Shown in pieces: positions 27,752-36,555 of a stretch of 64,000 nt of DNA. Origin of the DNA: Flavobacterium sp. (GTDB taxonomy: Bacteria > Bacteroidota > Bacteroidia > Flavobacteriales > Flavobacteriaceae); contig JAIXSK010000021.1 of assembly GCA_027484725.1 (NCBI GenBank), forward strand, positions 1 through 64,000, written 5' to 3'. Within the stretch, counting starts at the first letter, position 1. Every line of letters begins with the position of its first letter. The position numbers were made by a program, and so were the translations under genes. The notes beneath the pieces are model-generated. The model did not search any database, was not told the DNA's origin, and saw only the letters and a program-made list of their open reading frames with translations.

Positions 27752-29941
27752 ATGTCAACACTACGTTTTCAAGCACTACACACAGCCGGAAACAGAAAAC
27801 CGGTTAAAGTAGAAGAACTCGACAAAAAGTCGGCGATTTTTGGTTCCAATGTTTTTAACGACAAAGCCATGCGACAATTCCTCACTCCGGAAGCATACAA
27901 GGCTGTTAAAAGCGCTGTCCAGCACGGAACAAAAATTGACCGCAAGTTGGCTGATTATATTGCTATGGGTATGAAAGAGTGGGCGCTTACCAAAGGCGTA
28001 ACCCATTATACCCACTGGTTTCAACCATTAACCGGAGCTACTGCTGAAAAGCATGACGCCTTTTTTGAAACTTCATTTGACGGAAGTGATCCGGTAGAAA
28101 AATTTGGCGGCGGACAACTGGTACAACAAGAACCTGATGCTTCTTCATTTCCGAACGGAGGAATCCGCAACACTTTTGAAGCGCGTGGTTATACCGCCTG
28201 GGATCCTACCTCTCCGGCTTTTATCTATGGAACCACTTTGTGTATTCCTACGGTTTTCGTATCGTATACCGGGGAAGCCTTAGACAACAAAACACCATTG
28301 TTGCGCGCTTTAACCTCTATTGATGAGGCAGCCACAGAAGTAGCTAAATATTTTGATAAAAACGTTAAGAAAGTTACTCCGACTTTGGGTTGGGAACAAG
28401 AGTACTTTTTGATTGATGCAGCTTTAGCAGCTTCACGTCCGGATATTAATATGACCGGAAGAACTTTGCTCGGGCACACATCGGCCAAAGGACAACAATT
28501 AGAAGACCATTATTTTGGGTCGATTCCAACACGCGTTTTGAATTATATGCGCGATTTAGAAAACGAGTGTATGTTGCTCGGAATTCCGGTAAAAACCCGT
28601 CACAACGAAGTCGCGCCCAATCAGTTTGAGCTCGCACCTATTTTTGAAGAAACCAACTTAGCCGTTGACCACAATTCATTGTTGATGGATGTAATGTCAA
28701 AGGTAGCTGAGCGTCATGATTTCAAAGTTTTGTTGCACGAAAAACCGTTCAAAGGTGTCAATGGTTCCGGAAAACACAACAACTGGTCATTGGCCACAGA
28801 TACAGGGGTTAACTTGTTGGCTCCGGGTAAAACACCGATGAGCAACTTGCAGTTTTTGACTTTCTTCATCAATACCATCAAAGCGGTTTATCGTTATGAA
28901 GAATTACTTCGTGCGTCCATCGCATCGGCCAGTAATGACCATCGTTTGGGTGCGAATGAAGCACCACCGGCCATTATTTCAGTATTCATCGGACAACAAT
29001 TGACCAAAGTATTGGCAGAACTTGAAGGCGTAACCAACGGGAAACTTTCGCCAGAAGAAAAAACCGATTTAAAACTCAATGTGGTTGGTAAAATTCCAGA
29101 TGTATTGCTCGATAATACTGATCGTAACCGTACTTCGCCTTTTGCGTTTACCGGAAATAAATTTGAGTTCCGTGCGGTAGGATCATCGGCTAACTGCGCC
29201 ACATCAATGACTACTTTGAATGCGATTGTTGCCAAACAATTAAAAGATTTCAAGGTTGAGGTAGATGCGCTGATTGAGCAAAAAGGCCTCAAAAAAGACG
29301 AAGCCATTTTCAACATCTTGCGCGAATACATTAAAGAAACCAAAAACATCTTGTTTGAAGGTGATGGATACAGCGATGCCTGGGAAAAAGAAGCCAAAAA
29401 ACGCGGACTCAGCAACCACAAAACGACCCCAAAAGCTTTGAAAGCCAAAGTTTCGAAAGAAGCTGTAAAGCTTTTTGAAGAATTGGGCATCATGAACCAT
29501 GTTGAGGTGGAAGCGCGTTATGAAATTGAGCTAGAAGAATACACCAAAAAAATCCAAATTGAAGGTAGAATTTTAGGTGATATTGCCAGAAACCACGTGA
29601 TTCCAACAGCCATTCGTTATCAAAATACTTTGATAGAAAATGTGCGCGGTCTCAAAGAAATCTTCGGTAAAGATTTTGAGAAAATTGCCAAAGAACAAAT
29701 CTCCCTCATCAAAGAAATTTCATTGCATATTGAAGGCATCAATACCAATGTAGATGCGATGATTGAAGAACGCAAAAAAGCCAACAACTTAACTTCTGTT
29801 GAGAAAATGGCTGATGCTTATTGCGACAAAGTAAAACCGTATTTTGATGTTATCCGCGACCATTGCGACAAACTCGAGTTGCTGGTGGACGATGAAATGT
29901 GGACACTGACCAAATACAGAGAGTTATTGTTTACTCGATAG
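27752..29941 (+). CDS. glnN: Glutamine synthetase type III
   Basis: A 729-residue GSIII enzyme, the long dodecameric glutamine synthetase of Bacteroidota and cyanobacteria; it makes glutamine from glutamate, ammonia and ATP. Diagnostic stretches are the N-terminal FGSNVFNDKAMRQFL (GSIII N domain), GWEQEYFLIDAAL, RHNEVAPNQFELAPIFEE, GVNGSGKHNNWSLATD and NRTSPFAFTGNKFEFRAVGS, covering the metal, glutamate and ATP sites. It has the full family length, so it should be active. It stands alone with its own terminator, and no regulator such as PII or AmtB is adjacent. Confidence 0.96.
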   Translation: MSTLRFQALHTAGNRKPVKVEELDKKSAIFGSNVFNDKAMRQFLTPEAYKAVKSAVQHGTKIDRKLADYIAMGMKEWALTKGVTHYTHWFQPLTGATAEKHDAFFETSFDGSDPVEKFGGGQLVQQEPDASSFPNGGIRNTFEARGYTAWDPTSPAFIYGTTLCIPTVFVSYTGEALDNKTPLLRALTSIDEAATEVAKYFDKNVKKVTPTLGWEQEYFLIDAALAASRPDINMTGRTLLGHTSAKGQQLEDHYFGSIPTRVLNYMRDLENECMLLGIPVKTRHNEVAPNQFELAPIFEETNLAVDHNSLLMDVMSKVAERHDFKVLLHEKPFKGVNGSGKHNNWSLATDTGVNLLAPGKTPMSNLQFLTFFINTIKAVYRYEELLRASIASASNDHRLGANEAPPAIISVFIGQQLTKVLAELEGVTNGKLSPEEKTDLKLNVVGKIPDVLLDNTDRNRTSPFAFTGNKFEFRAVGSSANCATSMTTLNAIVAKQLKDFKVEVDALIEQKGLKKDEAIFNILREYIKETKNILFEGDGYSDAWEKEAKKRGLSNHKTTPKALKAKVSKEAVKLFEELGIMNHVEVEARYEIELEEYTKKIQIEGRILGDIARNHVIPTAIRYQNTLIENVRGLKEIFGKDFEKIAKEQISLIKEISLHIEGINTNVDAMIEERKKANNLTSVEKMADAYCDKVKPYFDVIRDHCDKLELLVDDEMWTLTKYRELLFTR

Positions 29942-29962
29942 TCATTTTGAATTAGAAAAAAA

Positions 29963-29987
29963 ATCCCGCTTATATGGCGGGATTTTT
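29963..29987 (+). terminator. Terminator after glnN
   Basis: The stem atcccgc (29963-29969) / gcgggat (29977-29983) with a 7-base loop is followed by five Ts and preceded by an A-run. Confidence 0.82.
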
Positions 29988-30030
29988 ATTTGTATCCCAT
30001 CATAAAGTAATTTAAGGGCTAATTAAACGT

Positions 30031-30058
30031 TTGTTCAGGTAATTATTATTTATTTTTG
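30031..30058 (+). promoter_or_regulatory. Promoter of the OmpA-like gene pair
   Basis: TTTG ending at 30033, a 17-base spacer and TATTTTTG at 30051-30058 form a full consensus promoter. The box ends 19 bases before the start codon at 30078. Confidence 0.6.
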
Positions 30059-30077
30059 GGTCATCAGTTTCTACGGC

Positions 30078-30968
30078 ATGAAAAAGCTTGTCTTTCTTTT
30101 ATTTTGTTTGGTTTTGAATATTTCATCACTTTTTGCCCAAGAAAACTTCTCGGTTTATTTTGACAGCAATAAGTCTGAGCTCACTACCACGCAAACCCAA
30201 TCTTTAGAACAATGGATTGCATCTAATTCTACCGGAAAAATCCTCGCTATTCACGGTTTTACCGATGAAGACGGAACTTCCGGATACAACGATACACTCG
30301 CACAAAAACGCGTTGCTTACATTTACAACAAGATTCAGAATCGCATCAAAATTCGAGACGATTTCAAAACGCGCAGCTTCGGCGAAAACTTCGCACAATC
30401 GGCCAACAAAGCCCAAAACAGAAAAGTGACCATTTATTATTTGCTTGAAAAAGATTTGCCGCGTGAGAATGAAATACTCGGCATCAAACCCAAAGAGCCG
30501 GTTTCAGAATTGCGCGAAGTGATACATTATCCCGAGCATATGCAATTCACCAACCCCGATGGTTCTGTTCATGAATACAAGCTCGACGTTGCTTTTATGA
30601 AGAAACTCGGCGAGGCGCAAACCGGTGAGAAACTCAAGATTGACAACCTGAATTTTGTCATCAACACCTATATTGTGGTTCCTGAATCGCGTTCTAAAAT
30701 GTATGAATTGCTGCTCGTTTTGCAGAAAAACCCAAATATGAAAGTCCAAATTCAAGGGCATTTGTGTTGTATGCCGGTTGATCGAAATGATTTATCAACC
30801 CAACGTGCCAAAGCCATCAAAAACTTTTTGGTCGGTCAAGGCATCAACCCAGAAAGGCTTACCTATAAAGGTTTTGGCAGCAGTCAACCCATTTATCCAA
30901 TTCCCGAAAAAGACGAAACCCAGCGCGCGGCCAACCGCCGTGTTGAAATTGAAATCACCGCTCGATAA
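30078..30968 (+). CDS. Double OmpA-domain exported protein (first of pair)
   Basis: A 296-residue protein with a signal peptide (MKKLVFLLFCLVLNISSLFAQ). It holds two OmpA/MotB-like modules: about 24-125 (VYFDSNKSELT, IHGFTDEDG, AQNRKVTIYY) and about 190-295 (IQGHLCCMPVDRNDLSTQRA, GFGSSQPIYPIPEKDE, ANRRVEIEI). Such modules bind peptidoglycan non-covalently. The second module has an unusual CC pair after the IQGH strand. No beta-barrel or lipobox is present, so it is probably soluble in the periplasm. The next gene is a paralogue with the same layout nine bases downstream. Confidence 0.87.
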   Translation: MKKLVFLLFCLVLNISSLFAQENFSVYFDSNKSELTTTQTQSLEQWIASNSTGKILAIHGFTDEDGTSGYNDTLAQKRVAYIYNKIQNRIKIRDDFKTRSFGENFAQSANKAQNRKVTIYYLLEKDLPRENEILGIKPKEPVSELREVIHYPEHMQFTNPDGSVHEYKLDVAFMKKLGEAQTGEKLKIDNLNFVINTYIVVPESRSKMYELLLVLQKNPNMKVQIQGHLCCMPVDRNDLSTQRAKAIKNFLVGQGINPERLTYKGFGSSQPIYPIPEKDETQRAANRRVEIEITAR

Positions 30969-30977
30969 GTTTGTGTT

Positions 30978-31745
30978 ATGAAAAAAGTGTTGGCCGTATG
31001 TTTGATGTTTTTGTCTGCGGCACTGCAAGGGCAGGAGCTCACGCTTTTTTTTGACTTTGACCGCTACGATTTAAACCCAACGGCACAAACGCAACTACAA
31101 AAATGGTTAACCGAAAATCCAAACATAGAAGTCTCCAAAATTTACGGATTTTGTGACTGGAAAGGCAGCAACCTTTACAACGATTCACTGTCCATCAAAC
31201 GCGTCAAAACTGTTTTGGCTTATCTTCAAGAGAAAAATATTTCAGCGCAACAAGGCTACGAAATCAAAGGTTTTGGCGAAGATTTTCCGCAGTCAAAAGT
31301 GCAGTCTGAAAACCGAAAAGTCATCATCAACTACACACAAAAACCACCAAAACCTAAAGATTCTGATCTGAGTGAGCAAATCAGCCAAGCCCAAGTGGGC
31401 GATAAAATTCAGCTTTCACGCATTTATTTTGCCAACATGACCGCGCGCATTCTGCCGCAATCAATGCCCGTTTTACAAGATTTATTGTGCGCTTTAGAAG
31501 AACATCCGTCGCTCAAAATTGAAATTCAAGGCCACATTTGTTGTCAATTGGTATATGATATCAATGATTTGTCTACGCGCCGAGCCCAAGCGGTGTACAA
31601 CTATTTGGTCCGACAAAAAATCAGCAGAAAACGCTTGTCCTACAAAGGTTTCGGAACCAGTAAACCCATCTATGCGATTCCCGAAAAAACACCACAAGAA
31701 GAAGATGCCAACCGCCGTGTTGAAATTTTAATCCTCGAACATTGA
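30978..31745 (+). CDS. Double OmpA-domain exported protein (second of pair)
   Basis: A 255-residue paralogue of the preceding gene, with signal peptide (MKKVLAVCLMFLSAALQGQ), a first OmpA-like module (LFFDFDRYDLN, IYGFCDWKG, SENRKVIINY) and a second (IQGHICCQLVYDINDLSTRRA, GFGTSKPIYAIPEKT, ANRRVEILI). The CC pair is conserved in both. Nine bases separate the two genes, so this is a tandem duplication in one operon. A promoter for purM overlaps its stop codon. Confidence 0.87.
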   Translation: MKKVLAVCLMFLSAALQGQELTLFFDFDRYDLNPTAQTQLQKWLTENPNIEVSKIYGFCDWKGSNLYNDSLSIKRVKTVLAYLQEKNISAQQGYEIKGFGEDFPQSKVQSENRKVIINYTQKPPKPKDSDLSEQISQAQVGDKIQLSRIYFANMTARILPQSMPVLQDLLCALEEHPSLKIEIQGHICCQLVYDINDLSTRRAQAVYNYLVRQKISRKRLSYKGFGTSKPIYAIPEKTPQEEDANRRVEILILEH

Positions 31746-31772
31746 CCCGCAGCAAAAGCTTGGTTATCTTTG
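31742..31772 (+). promoter_or_regulatory. Promoter of purM
   Basis: TTG at 31742-31744, a 20-base spacer and TATCTTTG at 31765-31772 form a full consensus promoter. The TTG overlaps the stop codon of the upstream OmpA-like gene. The box ends 20 bases before the purM ATG at 31793. Confidence 0.65.
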
Positions 31773-31792
31773 CGCCACACAACAACACAACC

Positions 31793-32971
31793 ATGAATTC
31801 AGAAACTTCAAAGCGCTATGATTTGCGCGGCGTTTCGGCTACCAAAGACGATGTACACAACGCCATCAAAAACCTCGACAAAGGTTTGTTTCCTAAAGCA
31901 TTCTGCAAAATAGTGCCCGATACTTTAACTGGCGATGATGATTATTGTTTGGTCATGCATGCCGATGGCGCCGGAACCAAATCATCCTTGGCTTATATGT
32001 ATTGGAAAGAAACCGGTGATTTATCCGTCTGGAAAGGCATCGCTCAAGACGCGCTGATCATGAACATCGACGATTTGCTTTGCGTAGGAGCCACGAGCAA
32101 AATCATGCTTTCGTCTACCATCGGACGCAATAAAAACCTCATTCCGGGCGAAGTTATTCAAGCCATTATTTCCGGAACCGAAGAACTCATTGCCGAACTC
32201 AAAAAACACGGTGTAGAGATTTTTTCTACCGGTGGCGAAACCGCAGATGTAGGCGATTTGGTGCGCACCATCATTGTTGATTCTACCGTAACGGCGCGCA
32301 TGAAACGCTCTGAGGTTATTGACAACGCGCGCATTCAGGCCGGTGATGTCATTGTCGGATTGGCTTCTTATGGGCAAGCTACTTATGAAAGTGAGTACAA
32401 TGGCGGCATGGGCAGCAACGGATTAACATCCGCCCGACACGATGTTTTTCATCATTCATTGGCCCAGAAATACCCCGAAAGTTATGATGCCCAAGTGCCC
32501 AAAGAACTTGTATATTCGGGGAATATTCAGCTCACTGATGCCGTCAAGGGTTCACCGCTCAATGCCGGAAAACTGGTTTTGTCGCCCACAAGAACTTACG
32601 CTCCGGTGGTCAAAAAAATCCTCGAAAAATATCACCCGACCGACATTCACGGTATGGTGCATTGCAGCGGTGGCGGTCAAACCAAAATATTGCATTTTAT
32701 TGAAAATCTGCACATCATCAAAGATCATCTATTTGCGGTTCCGCCTTTGTTTGCACTGATTCAAGAGCAATCGCAAACCTCTTGGAAAGAAATGTATCAA
32801 GTATTCAATTGCGGACATCGCCTTGAATTCTATGTGTCCAAAGACATCGCTGCTGATTTGATTGCTATTTCAGAATCGTTTGGTATTGCCGCGCAAATTG
32901 TGGGTAGAGTAGAGGCATCCGATGTAAAAAAACTAACCATCCAAAGCCCGAACGGAATTTTTGAATATTAA
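31793..32971 (+). CDS. purM: Phosphoribosylformylglycinamidine cyclo-ligase (AIR synthase)
   Basis: A 392-residue PurM-family enzyme converting FGAM to AIR with ATP in purine synthesis. Motifs: DDDYCLVMHADGAGTKSSLAY (ATP and substrate loop), DALIMNIDDLLCVGA, STGGETADVGDLVRT and the C-terminal GMVHCSGGGQTKILHF. The Bacteroidota form is longer than E. coli PurM, as here. The start MNSETSKRYDLRG was chosen from the promoter position; the longer frame begins inside the promoter. The gap to the next gene is filled by repeat copy A. Confidence 0.93.
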   Translation: MNSETSKRYDLRGVSATKDDVHNAIKNLDKGLFPKAFCKIVPDTLTGDDDYCLVMHADGAGTKSSLAYMYWKETGDLSVWKGIAQDALIMNIDDLLCVGATSKIMLSSTIGRNKNLIPGEVIQAIISGTEELIAELKKHGVEIFSTGGETADVGDLVRTIIVDSTVTARMKRSEVIDNARIQAGDVIVGLASYGQATYESEYNGGMGSNGLTSARHDVFHHSLAQKYPESYDAQVPKELVYSGNIQLTDAVKGSPLNAGKLVLSPTRTYAPVVKKILEKYHPTDIHGMVHCSGGGQTKILHFIENLHIIKDHLFAVPPLFALIQEQSQTSWKEMYQVFNCGHRLEFYVSKDIAADLIAISESFGIAAQIVGRVEASDVKKLTIQSPNGIFEY

Positions 32972-32979
32972 TTTTTTTT

Positions 32980-33047
32980 AGAAGCTATTCCCGCTCTTCA
33001 CTATATCTCCCGAACGAGTCGGGAGGATGCCGTTGCGATCGGGGCTA
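32980..33047 (+). repeat. Dispersed intergenic repeat, copy A
   Basis: A 68-bp element starting agaagctattcccgct and ending ttgcgatcggggcta. The centre is a hairpin with arms ctcccga and tcgggag. The ends match copy B and, reversed, copy E, while the hairpin arms do not. It occupies nearly the whole gap between purM and the acetyltransferase and ends 11 bases before the ATG at 33059. Confidence 0.85.
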
Positions 33048-33058
33048 AAGAAACTGCC

Positions 33059-33670
33059 ATGTCACAATCAACCTTCATCCCTCCTGATTTAATTCTCGAG
33101 AATCAAACCGTCTTGTTGCGCCCGTTAGCGCTTTCAGATTTTGATCATTTGTTGCCGTTTTCGCTGCAAGAACCCGAGCTCTGGAAGTATTCGTTAGAGC
33201 CGGCTTCAGGCGCAGAGAATCTAGAAAAATACATCCGAAAAGCCATCCAGGCCAGAGCCAAAGGCACCGAGTTTCCGTTTGTTGTTTTTGATAAAACCAC
33301 CAATCGATATGCTGGCTCCACAAGGTTTTACGATATTCAACCTCATTTTCAGACTTTACAATTGGGCTACACTTGGTACGGAAAAGATTTTCAAGGAACC
33401 GCGCTCAATAAAAACTGCAAACTTTTGTTGTTGACCTATGCTTTTGAAACGCTCGGTATGCAGCGCGTTGAATTCAGAGCCGATAACAATAACCAACGAA
33501 GCAAAGCCGCCATGCGCAGTATTGGTTGCCAAGTAGACGGTGTTTTGCGCAGCAACATGCCTACTTATCAGAGCGATGTCCGCCGCGATAGTATTGTTTT
33601 GAGTATCTTGCGCGACGAATGGTTTAATGGGGTAAAAACAAACCTGGAACAAAAAATTAAAAACAGATAA
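33059..33670 (+). CDS. GNAT acetyltransferase, RimJ/RimL-like
   Basis: A 203-residue cytoplasmic GNAT protein. LLRPLALSDFDHLLPFS near the N-terminus, GSTRFYDIQPHFQTLQLGYTWYGKDFQGTALNKNCKLLLLTYAFE in the middle (beta4 and the acetyl-CoA loop) and QRVEFRADNNNQRSKAAMRSIG fit the RimJ/RimL group, which acetylates N-terminal amines or small amines. The specific substrate is unknown. It forms a two-gene unit with the following small protein, whose start is two bases past its stop. Confidence 0.88.
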   Translation: MSQSTFIPPDLILENQTVLLRPLALSDFDHLLPFSLQEPELWKYSLEPASGAENLEKYIRKAIQARAKGTEFPFVVFDKTTNRYAGSTRFYDIQPHFQTLQLGYTWYGKDFQGTALNKNCKLLLLTYAFETLGMQRVEFRADNNNQRSKAAMRSIGCQVDGVLRSNMPTYQSDVRRDSIVLSILRDEWFNGVKTNLEQKIKNR

Positions 33671-33672
33671 AT

Positions 33673-34104
33673 ATGGAAATCAGACCCAAATTTGGCATTG
33701 GTCCGTTGTTGTTTGGTATGAAACAAAAAGATGTTCAAGCGGTTTTAGGCAAGCCTGACAAACAATTTGAAGATGACGACCAGAATATTATTTATGTGTA
33801 CAACGCGCCCAAACTCAGACTAACTTTTTATGAAGATGAAGGTTTTAGAATGGGTTATATTATTTCATCGCATCCGGATTTGGTTTTGTATCAGCAAACG
33901 GTAATTGGCAAAACCGCTGATGAAATCAAGAAACTGCTTCAAACCAAACAATACAAAAACTGGGAACTTGAAGAATTTGATTTGGCCGAGCATCATTTTA
34001 ATGAAGATCATTGGCTCATTTTGCAATCCGAATACAACCAAATTGTCAAGGTTGAACTCGGAGTTGTCGTTAAAAACGCCGATGATTTTGACTGGAAATT
34101 TTAA
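33673..34104 (+). CDS. Hypothetical protein, 143 residues
   Basis: A cytoplasmic protein not assigned to a family. It begins MEIRPKFGIGPLLFGMKQKDVQAVLGKPDKQF, where the GMKQKDVQAVLGKP stretch resembles the helix-turn of BamE/SmpA-like folds, but no signal peptide is present. The rest alternates short beta strands and acidic loops (LEEFDLAEHHFNEDHW). It starts two bases after the acetyltransferase gene and is ended by a strong terminator, so it is probably co-expressed with that enzyme. Function unknown. Confidence 0.75.
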   Translation: MEIRPKFGIGPLLFGMKQKDVQAVLGKPDKQFEDDDQNIIYVYNAPKLRLTFYEDEGFRMGYIISSHPDLVLYQQTVIGKTADEIKKLLQTKQYKNWELEEFDLAEHHFNEDHWLILQSEYNQIVKVELGVVVKNADDFDWKF

Positions 34105-34120
34105 GTAAACGCATAAAAAA

Positions 34121-34148
34121 AGCACGGCTCTATACCGTGCTTTTTTTT
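34121..34148. terminator. Bidirectional terminator between convergent operons
   Basis: The stem agcacgg (34121-34127) / ccgtgct (34135-34141) has a 7-base loop, a following run of eight Ts and a preceding A-run. It serves both the acetyltransferase unit and the isomerase operon. Confidence 0.87.
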
Positions 34149-34163
34149 ATGCTGTTTGTATAT

Positions 34164-35399
34164 TTATTTTTTCTCAGAAGAAGCGGCTTGCGTACCCGGT
34201 AAGGCATCAAAAATTTCTACTTCAAAAATGATGTTGGCATTAGGTGGAATCACGCCTCCGGCTCCGCGCTCACCGTATCCCAAGTTTGAAGGAATAAAGA
34301 AAACCGCTTTGTCACCTATGTTCATATTGCTCACACCTTCTAAAAACCCCGGAATCAAACCGTCTTTTCTGCCTGCTTGAAACGGGAACGGTTGATATCC
34401 ATTTTGTTTGGCACGGTTTTCATCAAATTTCCCGTAGGTTTTATTGACTTCTTCATAACTGCTGTCAAACAAAGAACCATCTTCTAGGTAACCGGCATAG
34501 TGAATGTAAATGTTGCTTCCGTCGGCCGGTTTTTTATCCGTGCCTTTTTTAAGAGTTGCGTATTCTAAACCTGAAGCTGTTTTGGTGGCTGTTTTTCTCA
34601 TTTCAGCCAATTGTTTTACTTTTTCAGCTTTTACCGGAGCATATTTCATGTCATATGCTTTTTTAGCTTCAGCATCAGCGGCTTCTTTTTTAGCTCGGGC
34701 TTCAGCTTGAATGGCCGCTTGTTTTTTGTCGTCTTCAGCTTTGCTGGCATAGTAATCACCAAAAACTTTTACAGCATCAAATGCTTTGGCAGCCGCGCCT
34801 TTGCGAATGATGGTAACTTTTTTCATCACATCGTCTTGCGCAATGGCATCAACCACATTTTGCCCGGTTACCACATAACCAAAAATAGTGTGTTTTCCGT
34901 TGAGCCAAGGCGTATCCTTGTGGGTAATAAAAAATTGACTTCCGTTGGTTGCCGGTCCTGAGTTGGCCATCGCTAAAATTCCGGCTTTGTCAAACACAAA
35001 TTCAGGAACAATTTCGTCTTTAAAGCTATAGCCCGGGCCACCTGATCCGTTTCCGGCTGGGTCGCCCCCTTGAATCATAAAATCTTTGATTACTCTATGA
35101 AATTTAAGACCGTCGTAAAAAGGCTTGCCTTTGAGTTTTTCATCGGTTACAAAGCTTTGTTTTCCCTCTGCCAACGCTACAAAGTTAGCCACAGTAATGG
35201 GTGCTTTTTGATATTCTAAACGCACCAAAATGTTGCCTTTGGCGGTTTCAAATTGAACAAAAAGACCGTCGCCATTTTGTGTTGGTTTTGCCTTACTGGC
35301 TGCTGCAATCGGTTTTTTGGCCGGAGTGGCTTTTTTTCCTTTTTGGGCATTCATACCAAAAGTAGCCAAAAAGAGAAGTGCAAAAATTTTAATTTTCAT
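34164..35399 (-). CDS. Cyclophilin-FKBP fusion peptidyl-prolyl isomerase (exported)
   Basis: A 411-residue protein with a cleavable signal peptide (to about residue 19). Residues about 48-205 are a cyclophilin domain with the active-site run FHRVIKDFMIQGGDP and the WLNGKHTIFG segment (Arg, Phe, Gln, Trp and His all kept). A charged Lys/Ala/Glu-rich helical linker (about 215-275) leads to an FKBP domain (about 290-400) with VYIHYAG-like start, FPFQAGRKDGLIPGF and GYGERGAGGVIPPNANIIFEVE. Both domains look active. Fusions of the two immunophilin families are uncommon. It is the last gene of the nrnA-gldI operon and a paralogue of its neighbour. Confidence 0.92.
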   Translation of the reverse strand: MKIKIFALLFLATFGMNAQKGKKATPAKKPIAAASKAKPTQNGDGLFVQFETAKGNILVRLEYQKAPITVANFVALAEGKQSFVTDEKLKGKPFYDGLKFHRVIKDFMIQGGDPAGNGSGGPGYSFKDEIVPEFVFDKAGILAMANSGPATNGSQFFITHKDTPWLNGKHTIFGYVVTGQNVVDAIAQDDVMKKVTIIRKGAAAKAFDAVKVFGDYYASKAEDDKKQAAIQAEARAKKEAADAEAKKAYDMKYAPVKAEKVKQLAEMRKTATKTASGLEYATLKKGTDKKPADGSNIYIHYAGYLEDGSLFDSSYEEVNKTYGKFDENRAKQNGYQPFPFQAGRKDGLIPGFLEGVSNMNIGDKAVFFIPSNLGYGERGAGGVIPPNANIIFEVEIFDALPGTQAASSEKK

Positions 35400-35429
35400 T
35401 GTGTTTAAATATTGATTTATATGATAAAA

Positions 35430-36551
35430 CTAACGATTAGGCATTTTTTCAAGCAACTCAATTTCAAAAATCAAATTGGCATTGGGTGGAATCACACCAC
35501 CGGCACCCTGTGGCCCGTAACCTAAATGTGAAGGTATAAATAAAATGGCTTTGTCACCAAAAGATAATTTTTCAATGCCCTCAATAAACCCCGGAATCAT
35601 ACCGTCTCTTTTTCCGGCTGTAAACGGTATCGGCAAGTATTGTTGGGCTTGTGCTCTGGCCAAATCAAGTTTTCCGAATGTCTCAGCTACCGATGCTTTG
35701 CTGGTGTCAAACAAATCTCCGTTTTCTAAAAAACCGGCATAATGAATATACACTTCGCTACCCGGTTTGGGTTTTTTTCCGCCCGAAGATGCCATGATTT
35801 TGTACTGCAAACCCGAAGCAGTTTTTTGAGCCGTTTTGCGTATTGCAGCAAATTCAGCCAATTTTTTATCAATCACCGGCTTGAATTTTATTTCGTACAA
35901 ACGTTGATTTTCAGCATCAATCTTTTTTTGTTGTTCGCGGGCTTTGGCTTCTTCGGCCAGGTTGTTGGCAAAAACTTTTTCGGCATCAAATTTCTTCGCA
36001 GCGGCTCCTTTTCGGATGATGGTTACCTTCATAATTTGGTCATTGGGTTCAATGCTGTTAACCGTTTCCATTCCATTGTCTACCACATGGCCAAAAATTG
36101 TGTGACGACCATCAAGCCAACGCGTAGCTGTATGTGTAATAAAAAATTGACAGCTGTTGGTAGACGGGCCTGAATTTGCCATGGCTAAAACACCGCCCTG
36201 AGTAAAGCAGTTTTCATTGATTTCGTCTTTAAACATATAGCCGGCATCACCTGTTCCGTCTCCGTTAGGATCTCCGCCTTGTATCATAAAATTCGGAATA
36301 ACGCGGTGAAATTTGAGCCCGTCGTAAAAAGGTTTTCCTTTAAACTGCTGTGCCACAAAAGGATTTTTACCTTCGGCCAAAGAAATAAAATTAGCTACGG
36401 TTACCGGTGTTTTTTCAAAATCAAGTTGGGTTATAATGGTGCCTTTGTTGGTTTCAATTTCGGCATAAAGTCCGTCCGGCAAATTGTTTTCAGCGTTCTT
36501 GCAAGCTGTAAAAAGTATAAATGCAAAAAAGAAAACGAAGATTTTTTTCAT
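35430..36551 (-). CDS. Cyclophilin-FKBP fusion peptidyl-prolyl isomerase (lipoprotein)
   Basis: A 373-residue paralogue of the next gene with the same order: cyclophilin (about 28-185; FHRVIPNFMIQGGDP, WLDGRHTIFG), charged linker, and FKBP (about 255-370; VYIHYAGFLENGDLFD, GKRDGMIPGF, GYGPQGAGGVIPPNANLIFEIE). Unlike its partner it has a lipobox (LFTAC), so it should be anchored in a membrane. Active-site residues of both domains are kept. It begins 4 bases after gldI and is clearly part of that operon, which suggests folding of envelope or gliding-machinery proteins; this role is inferred from position. Confidence 0.92.
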   Translation of the reverse strand: MKKIFVFFFAFILFTACKNAENNLPDGLYAEIETNKGTIITQLDFEKTPVTVANFISLAEGKNPFVAQQFKGKPFYDGLKFHRVIPNFMIQGGDPNGDGTGDAGYMFKDEINENCFTQGGVLAMANSGPSTNSCQFFITHTATRWLDGRHTIFGHVVDNGMETVNSIEPNDQIMKVTIIRKGAAAKKFDAEKVFANNLAEEAKAREQQKKIDAENQRLYEIKFKPVIDKKLAEFAAIRKTAQKTASGLQYKIMASSGGKKPKPGSEVYIHYAGFLENGDLFDTSKASVAETFGKLDLARAQAQQYLPIPFTAGKRDGMIPGFIEGIEKLSFGDKAILFIPSHLGYGPQGAGGVIPPNANLIFEIELLEKMPNR

Positions 36552-36555
36552 AGAA

